Positions 30,481-42,249 of a stretch of 64,000 bases of DNA are shown one piece after another. Location of the stretch: the NCBI GenBank assembly GCA_023105745.1, contig JALGQZ010000001.1, forward strand, positions 42,680,082-42,744,081, in the 5' to 3' direction. Position 1 is the stretch's first letter. Every line of letters begins with the position of its first letter. The notes under the pieces are model-generated. The model worked only from the letters and a program-made list of their open reading frames with translations. It made no database searches and was not told the origin of the DNA. The stretch comes from Austropuccinia psidii. Taxonomy: Eukaryota > Basidiomycota > Pucciniomycetes > Pucciniales > Sphaerophragmiaceae. The position numbers and the translations under genes were made by a program.

Positions 30481-33149
30481 ATACACATTAATATTGTAGA
30501 AATAAACAAATTTATAGAATTATCAAGAAAATTAATAAGATTGAAATCTTGCTTCATTATCAATTCATTTTTTTAAAAGGTATTAAAAGTTTTCATAATT
30601 AATTGATTTATTTAATAATATATATATATATATATATTGATTGAAATATATGCTATATAACAAGCTTAGAGTAATACTTGGGTTATGAAATAAATTTAGT
30701 AAATAAATTTAATCCCTTATGTGTATTTACACACTTTTGGCCAGAAAACATAGTAAAAATGCTTTTAAAACAAGATTACCTTGTCAACCAATTTCAAAAT
30801 TTAAAAAAAAAAACAATACAAATATAAATTGGTTCCCCAAATAAACCTCCCTTCATTTTTTCATGATTTTATTTTTGAAAAATATTTTCAAATATATTGA
30901 TGTTTGAGAGGAAATTAATGAGTATCCTTGTGATTATAGACTTATATACTTTCCTTTTTGAAAGATTCATCATTAGATGAAAGTTCTTCTAAATATTTTC
31001 AATAATCATGGGAGAGATTTCCATGGCCCATTGGTTAAAACCAAAATTTGTATTTCTGGACTTTCCCCCAAAAAATAATTTTCTCTTTTACATAGCCTTT
31101 TTATTGGTAAATATTTTACATTTTTGGAAACATTTGGGAATTTTTGAACCAAATTCTTTGCAAAGGGAAATATTTCCATAAAACTCAGAGTATTTTTGAG
31201 AATGAAATCCAATATTGCTTTGAAATCTTTTTTAGTATAACCATTTTTTTGTTTTGATTTTATTATGACTATAAATAAGTATATATTATGAGAAAAATTG
31301 AAATTCTATCATTAATATGAGAAGAAATCTATTATGAGTATAATGAAAATTTTATTATGTGTATTAGAGATATTATATATTTAGTGGAATGAAACTTTAT
31401 TCTTAGTATGATAGAAAACCTATTTATTTCATAAACAAAATTTCATTATGAGTATAATGAAATAATATGTATGAGTAAAACTAAAATTTGATAATTACAG
31501 TGATAAAGGCTTTGTAGATATAATATTGATAGTTCTGTTATTACTCTAATGAAAATTCTATTATTATTGAAGTAGATATTTTACTATCAACTCAAGAAAA
31601 TTTGTATAATTAATAAAATACAAAATCTATCATTAGTAGAAGAAAATAATTCAGAAAAAATTAATTAGTTGAATCATGAACTACTTAGTCTAATGAGAGT
31701 GATGTTATGAGGATATACAGTTTGTCTTACAATTACAAGGCTATTATGAGAATTATAGCCCTTTTTAAAATACACCTGTTATCCTTTTTATAAACAAATA
31801 TTAATTATTTTCATAGAAAACCTTTTTTGGTATATTATCGAATTTTTTTGGGGGGATTTGTGTTCTCTTATGTACATATACCATTTCAAAATGTGCTTAC
31901 TAGTTCATTTTAAAAAGAAAACAAAATTAGTAAATAAATTTGTTTTCAATTTTCATAATACAATTTTAACATTAAACTAAGCTTATTTTTTCAAAAAAGC
32001 CTCATTAAAATAAAATTAATATAAGAACTTCACTTTTTATAAATTATTAAACAAATGAAGATTTGACGAAATCAGAAATTAAGTATTAATTGGAAAAAAA
32101 TATACAAAATTAATCATTTTCATTTTATAATGAAAATAATACATTGTAGCTGAGCTCAAAAATGAATAAATAGCATATAAATATTTTTCTCATTTTTGAA
32201 AATCAATTTCTCAAAAGAAGATGAAGAAAAAAATCAGAAATAAAATTATTATAAAATAAAAGTTAATTTATAATTATTTCAATTTCAAAAATGAGATTAT
32301 AAAGATGAATTTTTCTTATTTTACCTGAAATTTTGATAAATGATTATTATCAAGAATAATCCAAATTTTAATTTTTTTCTTTTTGAGATAAGGAATAATT
32401 TCTTACCATATATTTAGGAGATTTCAAAATTAACACCATTTTTTTTCTTATTTTATACACATATATTCTTCCTCTAGTAAAAAAAGTATATTAGTTTAAC
32501 TCACAATTAGAAAAGTGGCTACACCTTACAGAAAGTGATTTATTTTGAAATTAGCTCGGACCAGCCTAGACCGACCTTGGACACTTCCTCTGAAATTAGT
32601 TTGACCCAATATTTGAATGTTTGTTAATATTTCAATTTATTAAAAGCCACTAAAATATTACAGAATTTCCAGAAAAACATTTTCAATTGTATAAAATTCA
32701 TAGATGTTATGTTTAATGAGAATCTTTCACTTTTATATTTTCATTTTCATGAATATATTATTTACTATGAAATGTTCACTTCAAAGCTCTATTATCAATC
32801 TAAAAACTTGTCTTTTTCTTTTTGAAGGAAATTGTAATACCATGACATTTTCCTAAATTAAAGAAGCCATCTCCTTACTTTATTGTTCACTTATTATTTG
32901 CCAGGATGAATTTATGATATAGTAATAAAAAATCCATAACTCTGAGTGTGACATGAAGTCAATTGTTGGAAAAAGCTTAAAAGGGATCTCCTGCAATGAT
33001 ATAATGGTGATTAGGATACAGAAATTTCTAGCTGGTCTATTATAATAATTAAACAAATCATTGAAACTATAAATATATTTATAGTCAATTATAAGATTAC
33101 TGGTTATTGTGGCACCTTTACTGTGTAAGGATCCCAATGAAAAAACAAT
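30481..33149. other. AT-rich stretch without recognisable genes
   Basis: There is a (TA)n run near 30620-30640, and loose repeats of the ATTATGAGTATAATGAAA type between about 31250 and 31500. No coding frame, RNA gene or element end is recognisable. Confidence 0.6.
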
Positions 33150-36100
33150 ATTTTTTCTTACTTTGGGAAGAAGAAGACCTCCTTGATCTTACTATAGGGT
33201 ATTGGAATATTTTTCACCTTTGAAAGTGACTACAGAGTAGACCTTTTAGCTCCTTTGGATTACTTTCAGCCCCACAGTCTTGATAAAGCCTTTAATTGAG
33301 CTTAAATGTGGTTTTGGGACCACAAGTTTTCACTTTTATCCCATAAAGGGTGAAAAATGTTCTCTAAAGACTGTAAGGTGTGGATATGAAACTTTGATTA
33401 AAAATCAAGTACTTTTCCTGTCCTCAAAATTTGTATAAGGTAAAAATCAATTAAAAATAGTATGAAATATTATTTTTAAGAGAAAACACGCCAATTTTAT
33501 TGTTTATAACTTTATTAGTATAAAACAATAATATTATAAAAGTTTATTGTTTTACCAACAATAAAAATTTATCCAAAAAATACTCTACAAGAGATATTTT
33601 AAGGCTACAAAAGAAATTTCTTCAAGAGCAATTTCAATTGGAATTAATTGAGCAAAGAACTGCAAGCAATTAATTAAAGAACAAAGTCTTTAAAAAGAAT
33701 ATTAAAGAGAAAACACGCCCAAAAGTGACCAGAGTGAATTTGGAAACAAAGTGACGAAGTTTACAGTGATGAAAGATGCTTTAATTCACTTTTGGGGTGG
33801 TTCAGGGGTAAAAATGATTATAAGAGTTACAAACAATGATTATAATGATTTTTTCACGTGGTTAAAAGGATTAAAATGATTTAAAAGTGGTGGTTGGAAT
33901 CTTTGATTGATTGGTTTAACAGTGTTTAAACTAATTAATAAAAGGAAAAGATTCTAACATGAAGAGAAAAGTGGGGCAAAGAAGACATTCTTTTATAGCC
34001 ATCAATTCTCTTACTCCAAAAGTAAAATTTACTCTTGTCAGTCGTGAAAAACAGTCTGACAACAGAAAAGCCAATTATGGCATCATTGAACCCTGGTTTA
34101 GACCAAAAAGGGCTGGTTTAAGCCATTTTTAGCCATTTTTAGCCATTTTAGACCCTTAAATCAGCCATTACTATAGCAATACCAGGCCTAGAGCCTTCAA
34201 AACACGTCAGAATGTGTGTCAGAGTCGTAGAAACCAGTTAAAACTGTTTTTACTCTGATGGTTTTATCTTAAGGGTAGTTTTACCCTCTTGGCAACAGCT
34301 AAAACTACCCCAGTTGGTATCAAAACCTCATCATCAATTGAGTCCACAGACCCTGTAACTCAATTCCAGGCCAAAAGTGATGAACTTTTGCGTGAATTTT
34401 GACATCCCACGCCTGTCAGCAAGGATTTTGGGGGTCTAGCTCCCCCTTAGAGCTGGAGTTCCTTTTCCCCCCCAAATTTAATCTTTCCAATTTATTTTTC
34501 CTTTAATTCCTCATCATGTATTATACTTATAATTTACACATGTAATTCAATTCAATTGTACAGTACAATACAGTAATAATTGACACCTCATATGTAAATC
34601 AAAGTTCACTTATATAATACACGCGCACATTTTGACATTTCAATTGAATTCAATTGAAAATACTTTAATTCCTCATAACTTCTAAACTAAACACAACACC
34701 TCAATTTTAACACAAAAATTGATGGTTAACACCACATGTGGTGTGAATTAAATTAAGGTTTTGATGATTTTCAACTTTTGTATTGAAAATACTAAAAACT
34801 TAATTTAAGCTTATTTAGAGTTGAGTTACAAAAATTTCACTCAGAGGTGACCCCACCTGATTTTTTATGAGGAATCCAATGGTGAAATAAAATTTATATG
34901 TTTATTTATTGGATAAAAAGTTATAATAAATTTTATTTAACTTTTTTCCAAATTTATTTATTTTTTCACAATTTTGTTAAAATTTCATTTTTACTTAAAT
35001 TTTTCAAGTATAAATGTAATTTTATATTTACAAAATTTAAAGTAATTTTATTTTTAAATTATAATTAATTTTTTATTTTTAATATAATTTTATATTTATA
35101 TTTTTTATTTTTATTTTAATAATATAAATGAATTTATTTTATTTATATTAATATGCTATTTTTTATATTTGTGGTCTTTTGGGTATATGAAATTACCTCT
35201 AAGGCTCACAAAGACCCTCCATAATTGTTCTGGTGTTTCTGAAATGTCAGAAACTGTAAAGTGCAGGTCTTGGTTTGTTAGGAGGACTCTTTGATATATA
35301 TCTACAATTATGATAAAAAGCTATAAATCTGAGTGTTACAATAAAATAATGAGGATAAATTAATAAGAAGATGGTCAACAAGGCTATACCAAAGATTTTA
35401 GTTATGGTAAGTGCTACTGATAGCCCTGGGTGCAGTGTTTACCTGTTGGTTTACAATGATAAACCCTAAAATAATCAAATAATATAATTATAACTGTTAT
35501 ATTCTAAGAGTACCACTTCTTTAAGACGCTATACAACATAAGAATAATAAGAACAGGATGATAGATTTACCTTTTGGTGAGGAAAAGGATCATTTTATCT
35601 TGTTCTGGGGTTATGGGAGGTTTCTTACCTCTGCACACAGCCACAGAGTGAGACTTTTCACTACTGTTGGCTGGATGTTGGCTCTATACACTCAATAAAG
35701 ACCAGAACTGGGTGAAAATGTGGTTTTAGAACCACAAATTGGCATTTTTACCCTTTTCAGGGTGAAAAATTTCACTAATGGAGCTTACAAGTGTGGGGTG
35801 GTTATTCTGATACATCAGAAACTGTACAGAAAATTCCTCTATGACTATTATTTTCCAGGTTATGAGGAATTGAAGAGCAAAAAGCATTTAATTCAATTAT
35901 ATGGACAGCTGTCCCACAGTAAGATCACATGATGGCTAGTGTGGGATTATAATCTTGAAACCTAAATAATTTTGTCAGTTTCCAAGACATGGATCTTAAA
36001 AGGGACTCATTTTGTAGCCCTTTATTATTTCTACACAATGGTTACTCATTTGGTATAGCTAACATTAAATTTGGCAAAGTTATACCAACTCTAAGTTCCA

Positions 36101-37640
36101 TTATCAATTTGTAAATCTGTTATGAATCCTGTATTGAGCTTGTTTGCTCCATAACTTTTGTTCTACATGTGCTATGAGGAAATAGATGGCATCATCAGAA
36201 ATCCCCAATTTTCCTCTTTTGAAAGAGAGCTCACTTTAGGTATGGAACACTAAAACTGTAGAAGTCTGATTAGAGGTGAATATTTTGTTCACGCTTATTT
36301 GGCTTATTTTTAGCCATAACTTCTGTAGTTTTGATGCTAGCTAAATTTGGCTAGTATGATTATATAGCCCTGATTGATGGCTCCACTTCTAACACCCATT
36401 TGATGGGGTTACCCCTCTTCCTCTATATTCTATATGAGAGGTGAAAATTAAGGTTTATGCTCAGATCTTGCTTTGAGCTTGAATAACTATGACATTCCTT
36501 ATTCTAAGCTTATAGGATTGTTCTCTTTGGAAAGAGGAAAATTAACTCTTTTATTTGATTCCCTTCATGAGCTATTTTGGCTCAGTTCACTCTTCAGTGG
36601 GAACTTTTTTCTACCATTGGTTTATGGTATTTTAGTGTCATGCTTGTTCTCTGGTTTCAAGTCACAGGCTGACAGGGGGCTTTTACTCTCGAAGCTATGA
36701 GTAATAAAAGTTTAAACATACATTGAATAACTTTGACACCTCATATCTCAATTATATTCAAACGTATCCCATAGAACCACCAAGTATATTAATCATTGGA
36801 GCTGTATGGTCCAGATAATGAGTAATCAATAAATAAACAGCCTTTTGATGGACTTCAAATCTCAGAATTTACTTTGATGGGATAGTACTCCACAATAACA
36901 CTTGGTGTGAGATTATATCCTTGAATTATTGATAGATCCTTTCTTTTTCAAGGTACAGAGCTAAAACGTGGCTCAAATTGTAGCCAAAAAGTGAGCTATA
37001 CAAGAGGGTTACACATTTGGTGCAGTTTGGCTTTATTATTGTAAATTTATACAGTATTAAGCTGGGTTGTTACTTTCTGAAAAAGACTAATTTTATTATT
37101 TTAAGAGAAAAGTGCTACTAAAATTTGGTCTGTTTGAAATCAAGGGATAGGAGCTACATTTTCATTTAGCCCTGAAATAGAGCTTTTATAAAGTATTCTA
37201 CTTGATGGGTCTCTAATCAAAACTGTAGAAGGCTGGTGAGGGTTGAAAGAATAGAATACTTCTCTTCGTTCATTCAAGTAGTAGTGTAATGATATCTTTT
37301 AATTCAATGAGGCTAAAGTATTGAATCTAGTACCATTGGATGTGCCTTTTTGAGATATTTAATCAAGGACCCCATATTATGGGCCTGTAATTCAAGCTAA
37401 ATATTCTAAATGAAAGGTAAACATTAGGGGTTATTCTCAGAAAGGGCTTAATAGCTTCCCAATAGTTAGTTCCTATTGGTTGGTTATAAGCATGATGTTT
37501 TTTTGAAAGGGTAAAGTTTCCTCTTTCATATGGTCACATTTACAGGCTGATTTTTTACAGTTATTGGTTTTATATATATGACCTCATTGTTTCTTTTTCC
37601 TTGGTTCAATAAATGTTAAAGATGTGTTTTCCACTCTATT
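33150..37640 (+). repeat. E repeat cluster (two or more diverged copies)
   Basis: 33150-33371 joined to 35211-35333 aligns with 35620-35830 (GTGGTTTT..ACCACA, then GGGTGAAAAAT). A second copy begins TGTTACA near 35334. About 36701-37420 aligns with 35930-36360 and with the inverted copy at 7633-8708. The order suggests one E copy inserted into another. Internal ends are approximate. No coding frame is convincing. The cluster is interrupted by the solo B LTR at 33372-35210. Confidence 0.5.
33372..35210 (-). repeat. Family B solo LTR (1839 bp) with AAGAC target duplication
   Basis: Plus-strand ends are TGTAAGGTGTGG and AAGGCTCACA. It is flanked by AAGAC on both sides (33367-33371 and 35211-35215). 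It is close to both B1 LTRs apart from a few substitutions and small indels. Joining the flanks restores the E sequence. It contains a 22-bp perfect palindrome at 34638-34659, centred on GAATTC. Confidence 0.93.
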
Positions 37641-38523
37641 AATTAAGTAAAATCTTTCATGGTATTTTAGGTATCATTCTTGTATTCTGGATTTGCGTCA
37701 CATGCTGAAATTATTACTTTAAGATTCTAATTCATTATTTAAATTAGTAATAAATTCAGTTCATAAAAAAATAAATCCATTTATGGGTTTGATAATTTTT
37801 TACAGGAAACGTTTCATCAATCAACATTCAAAAAATTAGAAAATCTGGGTAAGTGTGTTGGTAAAGATTCAATAATTAAAGCAAGATCTTTGATTTGGAA
37901 CCACTTTTTCAATCTGTCAGACAATTCTATGAAGATATATTTGTGTTAATAAAATCTTAATTCCCAAAAAATCTCGATATTATCTCAGTGGATTCTCTTA
38001 AAAGTATCATTTCATTAAGAATTTCAACTCCCTTTTTCAACATAAGTACAAAAAAACAAGTAATAAATTATCCTAAATTGCATTTCAAAAATACTTGAAT
38101 AAGCTGAATAGATTATTTGTTCAATCACAATTTGTTAATAGCATATGATAAGGAATTAATTGTCATTTGAGTTTGTATGAGTTCATTAAAGCAAACCTCC
38201 TGTCCTTTGAATAGATAAATTTTGAGAAATAAATATGATGCAAGAAATTATTTATACCAGCTATATAGCTTCAATGAAGAAATTGATTCCACTAATTGAA
38301 AAAAATCTTAATAAAGAATTTTATCGAGGAATCATTTTTTTATTATTATTTTAAACAGATAATTAATATATATATCAGCTTTAATTAAATTTTTTGCTAA
38401 TAATCTACACAGGTGTCCCCCACAACTTCAAAAAGAATTCAACTTAGAGAAGGTGAAAAATTATTTTTTATAATTTGAGGCTTTTGATTGTTTAGAATTG
38501 ATAAGGTCATATAATTATTATAG
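37641..38523. other. AT-rich stretch before A2
   Basis: It contains a possible reverse transcriptase relic (listed separately) and otherwise nothing recognisable. Confidence 0.5.
37780..38200 (+). pseudogene. Possible reverse transcriptase/RNase H relic
   Basis: With frame changes the translation gives FMGLIIFYRKRFINQHSK, reminiscent of the FLGFxNFYRRFI motif after the RT domain. Further on, YDKELIVI and SLYEF resemble the YDKELLAIV motif of RNase H. Many stops are present. The match is by eye and weak. Confidence 0.25.
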
Positions 38524-38528
38524 GAGAG

Positions 38529-39273
38529 TGTCACAGGGGCTCTTTGAAGTGAAGAGGGCCTGGCACTCACTTATGGAGGGCTCAAAGATAAGATAAGATG
38601 AGATACACTTAAGTGTGTTAAAGATAAATTGCTAAAGAATAAATATAAGAAAAGCAGCAACAAAGGATAAGAGTAAAAGAATAGAAGAGCCAACCACAAA
38701 CAAGTCCAAGTCCACTGTTTCAACCTGTCAGAATGGAAAGAGAAGGGTTAATAAGGATATGGCCACCCAACTCATACTGTACAGGCGAAGAGAAAAATGC
38801 AAAGACTAACTTAAGATTAAATAATTATAATACCCAAAATAAGGATAAGAATAATTATGAAATGATAAATAAACTAAATTAATTAACTGGGGAAAAGTCC
38901 CCAGGGGGGAGAAAGAGGGGCTGGTATATGTGAGAATCACCAGCCCTGATCCAGAGGAAGAATTTTCATGAGAATAATTGATGATTGAATTGAGTCTGGC
39001 CAATACAGGTCCTGTACAGCTGTACAGAACCTGTACAAGAGGTGTGGTGTATTTGAGTGATCATACAGTTCCATACTGGTGTATTGAAACTGTATTGGGT
39101 GAATCCAACCTGTACAGGTATTGACAGGCTGTATTGATGTACCAAGCTGTATGCATGTTTCAGAATGAAGATTGCTGAAACTGACTGCTGATGCAGATAC
39201 TGGATTTGCTGATTTGAGGTGTTTGAGTGGGTGTATGAATGAATACCCTTACCCCTGATGGATGGTTGTTACA
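38529..39273 (-). repeat. 3' LTR of A2 (745 bp)
   Basis: It starts TGTCACAGGGG and ends GGTTGTTACA. Like the 3' LTR of A1 it lacks the 15-base U5 segment found in the 5' LTR. The palindrome CTGTACAGCTGTACAG lies at 39012-39027. Confidence 0.95.
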
Positions 39274-39276
39274 GTA

Positions 39277-39286
39277 TCCCCCTCTT
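39277..39286 (-). promoter_or_regulatory. Polypurine tract of A2
   Basis: The element strand reads AAGAGGGGGA plus TAC next to the 3' LTR, identical to A1. Confidence 0.8.
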
Positions 39287-40180
39287 GAAACTGGTGGGCT
39301 CCTGAACACCATAATACCCTGCTACTGTTGAGTGGCATCTCAATATCCCCACATTTTTTCAAAAAATTTTCTTTTAATTTTCTTTTCCTCTTGACCATTA
39401 TCCTGAAAATCCTTCATTATTTCTTCCCTGCCAAATTCATTTGATTCCCCCCTTTTTTTTCCAAGCTTGAGTGAGTATTCCTTCAAAATATGCCATTCTT
39501 TTCTTTTGATTCAATCAGCCATGCCTTGGGATATATCCCAGAATAAAGGCCATTGAGCACTTGTGCTCAAAAAATGGTGCCCAATGAGTATATGAAGTGT
39601 ACTCATTGGGCAAGGCTTAATCCAACCAAAAATATGAAAAATGTACTCCAAGGGGTCTTGTCCCCATTGTCCAAGGGAATGGCCTCAGACAGCCCTCCAA
39701 ATGTTTTTTGGGTGGTGGCCTCCATCCTGAGGGATCTTGAGGCAATTTGCTTTTTATGGCCCTTTTGGCCTTTTTGGGTGTTTTAGGGATTAGGCACTTT
39801 TTTTTGATTTGTTTGAATTTTTTGGTCATAATGGGCCTTTTCGAGTCTTTGGGATCCTACGGTCCGTGGTTCACAGTCCGTGGGGGCTATTGGAGGCCCC
39901 CAGGACCAAAATGGAGCCCCTGGGCCCAAATTTGCTGGGGACCCAGGGTGACCAAGGGGTCCAGAAATGGCCCTTACCCAATTTTCACCCTACATGGCCT
40001 GGACCCATTGATGGGGTCCAGGACCATCAAGATCCTGGCCTCCCCAAAGTTGCAGGGGAGGCCCTGGGTGATGGGTTCAGCCCCAAAGGGGTATGAACCT
40101 TCACCTTAGAGGCTTTGAGGGGGGGGGCATAATTGAGTTATGGCCCCATTTCCTTGAGTCAAGTTCTTTTTTTTCTTGAT
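39287..40180 (+). promoter_or_regulatory. GC-rich upstream region of the antisense gene in A2
   Basis: Same layout as 14036-14886: a pyrimidine-rich part, then a GC-rich block with GGATCCTACGGTCCG and the inverted repeat CCTGGACCC/GGGTCCAGG at 39998-40022. The hairpin is exactly conserved although nearby sequence differs by small indels. Probable promoter or 5' UTR, by position. Confidence 0.5.
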
Positions 40181-41475
40181 ATGGAGTGGATTGATTCTGA
40201 CGTCTTGAATCTTCTGCTTGCATATTCTTCAGTTATGAGTTCCAAACTGACTGAGCTCACTGAATCTTCCCCTTCTGCACCGCCACCATCTGTTCTTCAT
40301 GGTTCTGGCATCTTCAGCCGACTGTCCTCTCCTTCCATGGCGTCTTCTGGCCATTTTGATCCCTCCCAAACTTATGACGGGTTCAGAGCAGTTGAAGTTC
40401 TTGATCCTGCCTGTACTGACTTTTTGGCCAGGGGTAAGGATTGCTTTCAACATTACAATCCTCAATCGTCAAAATGCCATTATTGCTTTATTGGGAAGAA
40501 GCCATGTCGCCGTACTGGAACCACTTCGTCCCAGGTCAGGAGGCACTTATGGAGTAGGAAGGATGGGCCTTATGGGAAGGAGTTCCCCATTCTTGAGGAG
40601 CCTACCCCTGATGCCATTTCTGGATTTTCTCAATGTGAGTGATTTGCATATTTTGATTGAATTGGTGCTGATATCTTGATGTAGTGACTGGTTCCAGGCA
40701 GAGGGATGTGGCCAGATGGACTAATGTTGGAGGGTCCATTCCAATTGGTGGTAGGCCCATCCACTACAGCTCAGAAATTCCAATTTCAAGGACCAATGCT
40801 GATGGAGTGGTGAAAGTAGTGAAGAAGCTAAGAAGAATTGTTGATTCCCCATCAGATCCAGATGCTGAAGGAAGTGATGAGTTGGATGGTGAAGAAGTTC
40901 AAGTTATTCCTCATTCAAGTGGCCATCCATCCAGCAATTCCTCTTCTCAACCTCTTGCCAACACCAGATTCCAAAGCCAAATTATTCCCAGAACTCCAAG
41001 AAACTTCCAACCAATGCTTGCCTCCATTCCTACAACCCTTCCTCCTCCTTCACCAACTACTTCCCATACCACCAGGCCTTCCTTGAATCCAGCAGTAAGA
41101 CCATCACCAGTTCAACAGTCTAGAAACTCACCCATAACCACCTCCCGTCAACTCCAACCTGTGGCCAGCTCCAGCAGAAGAAGAGATGGATTATCCCCTT
41201 TGCCGTTTCCTGCCGCTCAAGTCTTCCAAAGAAGAGAACGTTGGCCTATCCGGGTTACCAGAGAAGATCCCAACGCGGCTAGTGAAAATCAAGATGCTGT
41301 GGCCAGATTGTTCAGGAGGGTTGATAGAAATAGCAGAGAGGTTATTATGTATGCCAATGACAGGACTATTCCAGGTACTGCTTCTGAAGAGATGGCTGCA
41401 AAATTTGCCTGGTATGAGGATGAGTTGATAAATGACTTCCAGAGAACTTTTGATGACTTGGGTAGAGATAACTAG
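40181..41475 (+). CDS. Antisense accessory gene carried by A2, one intron
   Basis: Coding sequence 40181-40634 joined to 40685-41475, with a 50-nt intron (GTGAGT to TAG) at the same place as in A1. It gives the same 414-residue length with scattered substitutions. The cysteine motif C-x10-C-x2-C-x6-C is retained (DCFQHYNPQSSKCHYCF, then KKPC). An in-frame ATG 48 bases upstream exists only here, so MEWIDSDV is preferred as the start. The pol gene on the other strand has two stops while this frame has none. That is consistent with selection or with chance in a shorter gene. Function unknown; a DNA- or RNA-binding role is only a guess from the cysteines. Confidence 0.8.
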
Positions 41476-42249
41476 TTTCCTTTTCCTTGTTTTTGTTTGG
41501 TTTGGCTTCTATCCCCACTCTTATAAATACTAAAAAATAAAAAATAAAAAGATAATGGAACCTCCCAATACATGACTTGGGGAGGGGATGCTGCTGCTTT
41601 AAGAAATAAAAGAAAGAAAATTATACAAGTAAAGAAAGAAAGAAAAAAAATAAGAGAAAATGGGAGTAAAGAAAGAAATAAAGAAAAATTCCTGATGGTT
41701 GGTCCTTCTTGTGGTGAGTTGCTTGATTCTGGCCAAGAAGTGTCTGAAAGATGAAAACCAAGCATTTGATGCTCACAGAGTGGCCAAGGTAATGTTTTTA
41801 CAAGAATTAGAACCCTCAGGGATGCATACCAGGAGTTGGAACTTACTTTTACAACTTCCACTCCCCACCAAGCACCATAAGACTGAAATAAATTGCCATA
41901 AATGCCTTCTGAAATGAATTGCCATAAATGACTACTGAAATGAATTGCCGTAAATGACTTGAAGTAAAGAACGTCTTGAATTATGATGATTGGCATAAAT
42001 TGAAATGGTAGTAAAGAAAGAAAATGAAAAAATAAAGAAGGAAAGAAACATTTGGCCATATCTTGATAAGGTCCAAACGGAGGGTATTGATGTTGTATGC
42101 TTCCTGAACCTGTCCAAAGAATTGACAAGTGCTCACAAAGTGGCCAAGGTGATGCTTACAACAACATATGGGTAGAATACCCCCTTAAAGGTGCATGCCA
42201 GGAGAGGAACTTACTTTCATAACTTCTTCTCCCCACCAAGCACCATGAA
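41476..42249. other. Region between the convergent antisense gene and pol in A2
   Basis: Counterpart of 16182-16949. It has a CCTCCC/GGGGAGG inverted pair at about 41563-41587, an A-rich tract, the three-copy 26-bp tandem repeat (41891-41968), and two diverged copies of the roughly 110-base block (41771-41880, 42131-42249). Confidence 0.55.

Noticed and set aside
30600..30650. (TA)n run as a possible origin or functional site
   Set aside because: Short simple repeat in uniformly AT-rich DNA, nothing else supporting a function.
32880..33137. 85-codon minus-strand frame as a host gene
   Set aside because: Isolated, AT-driven composition, no motif, no splice context.
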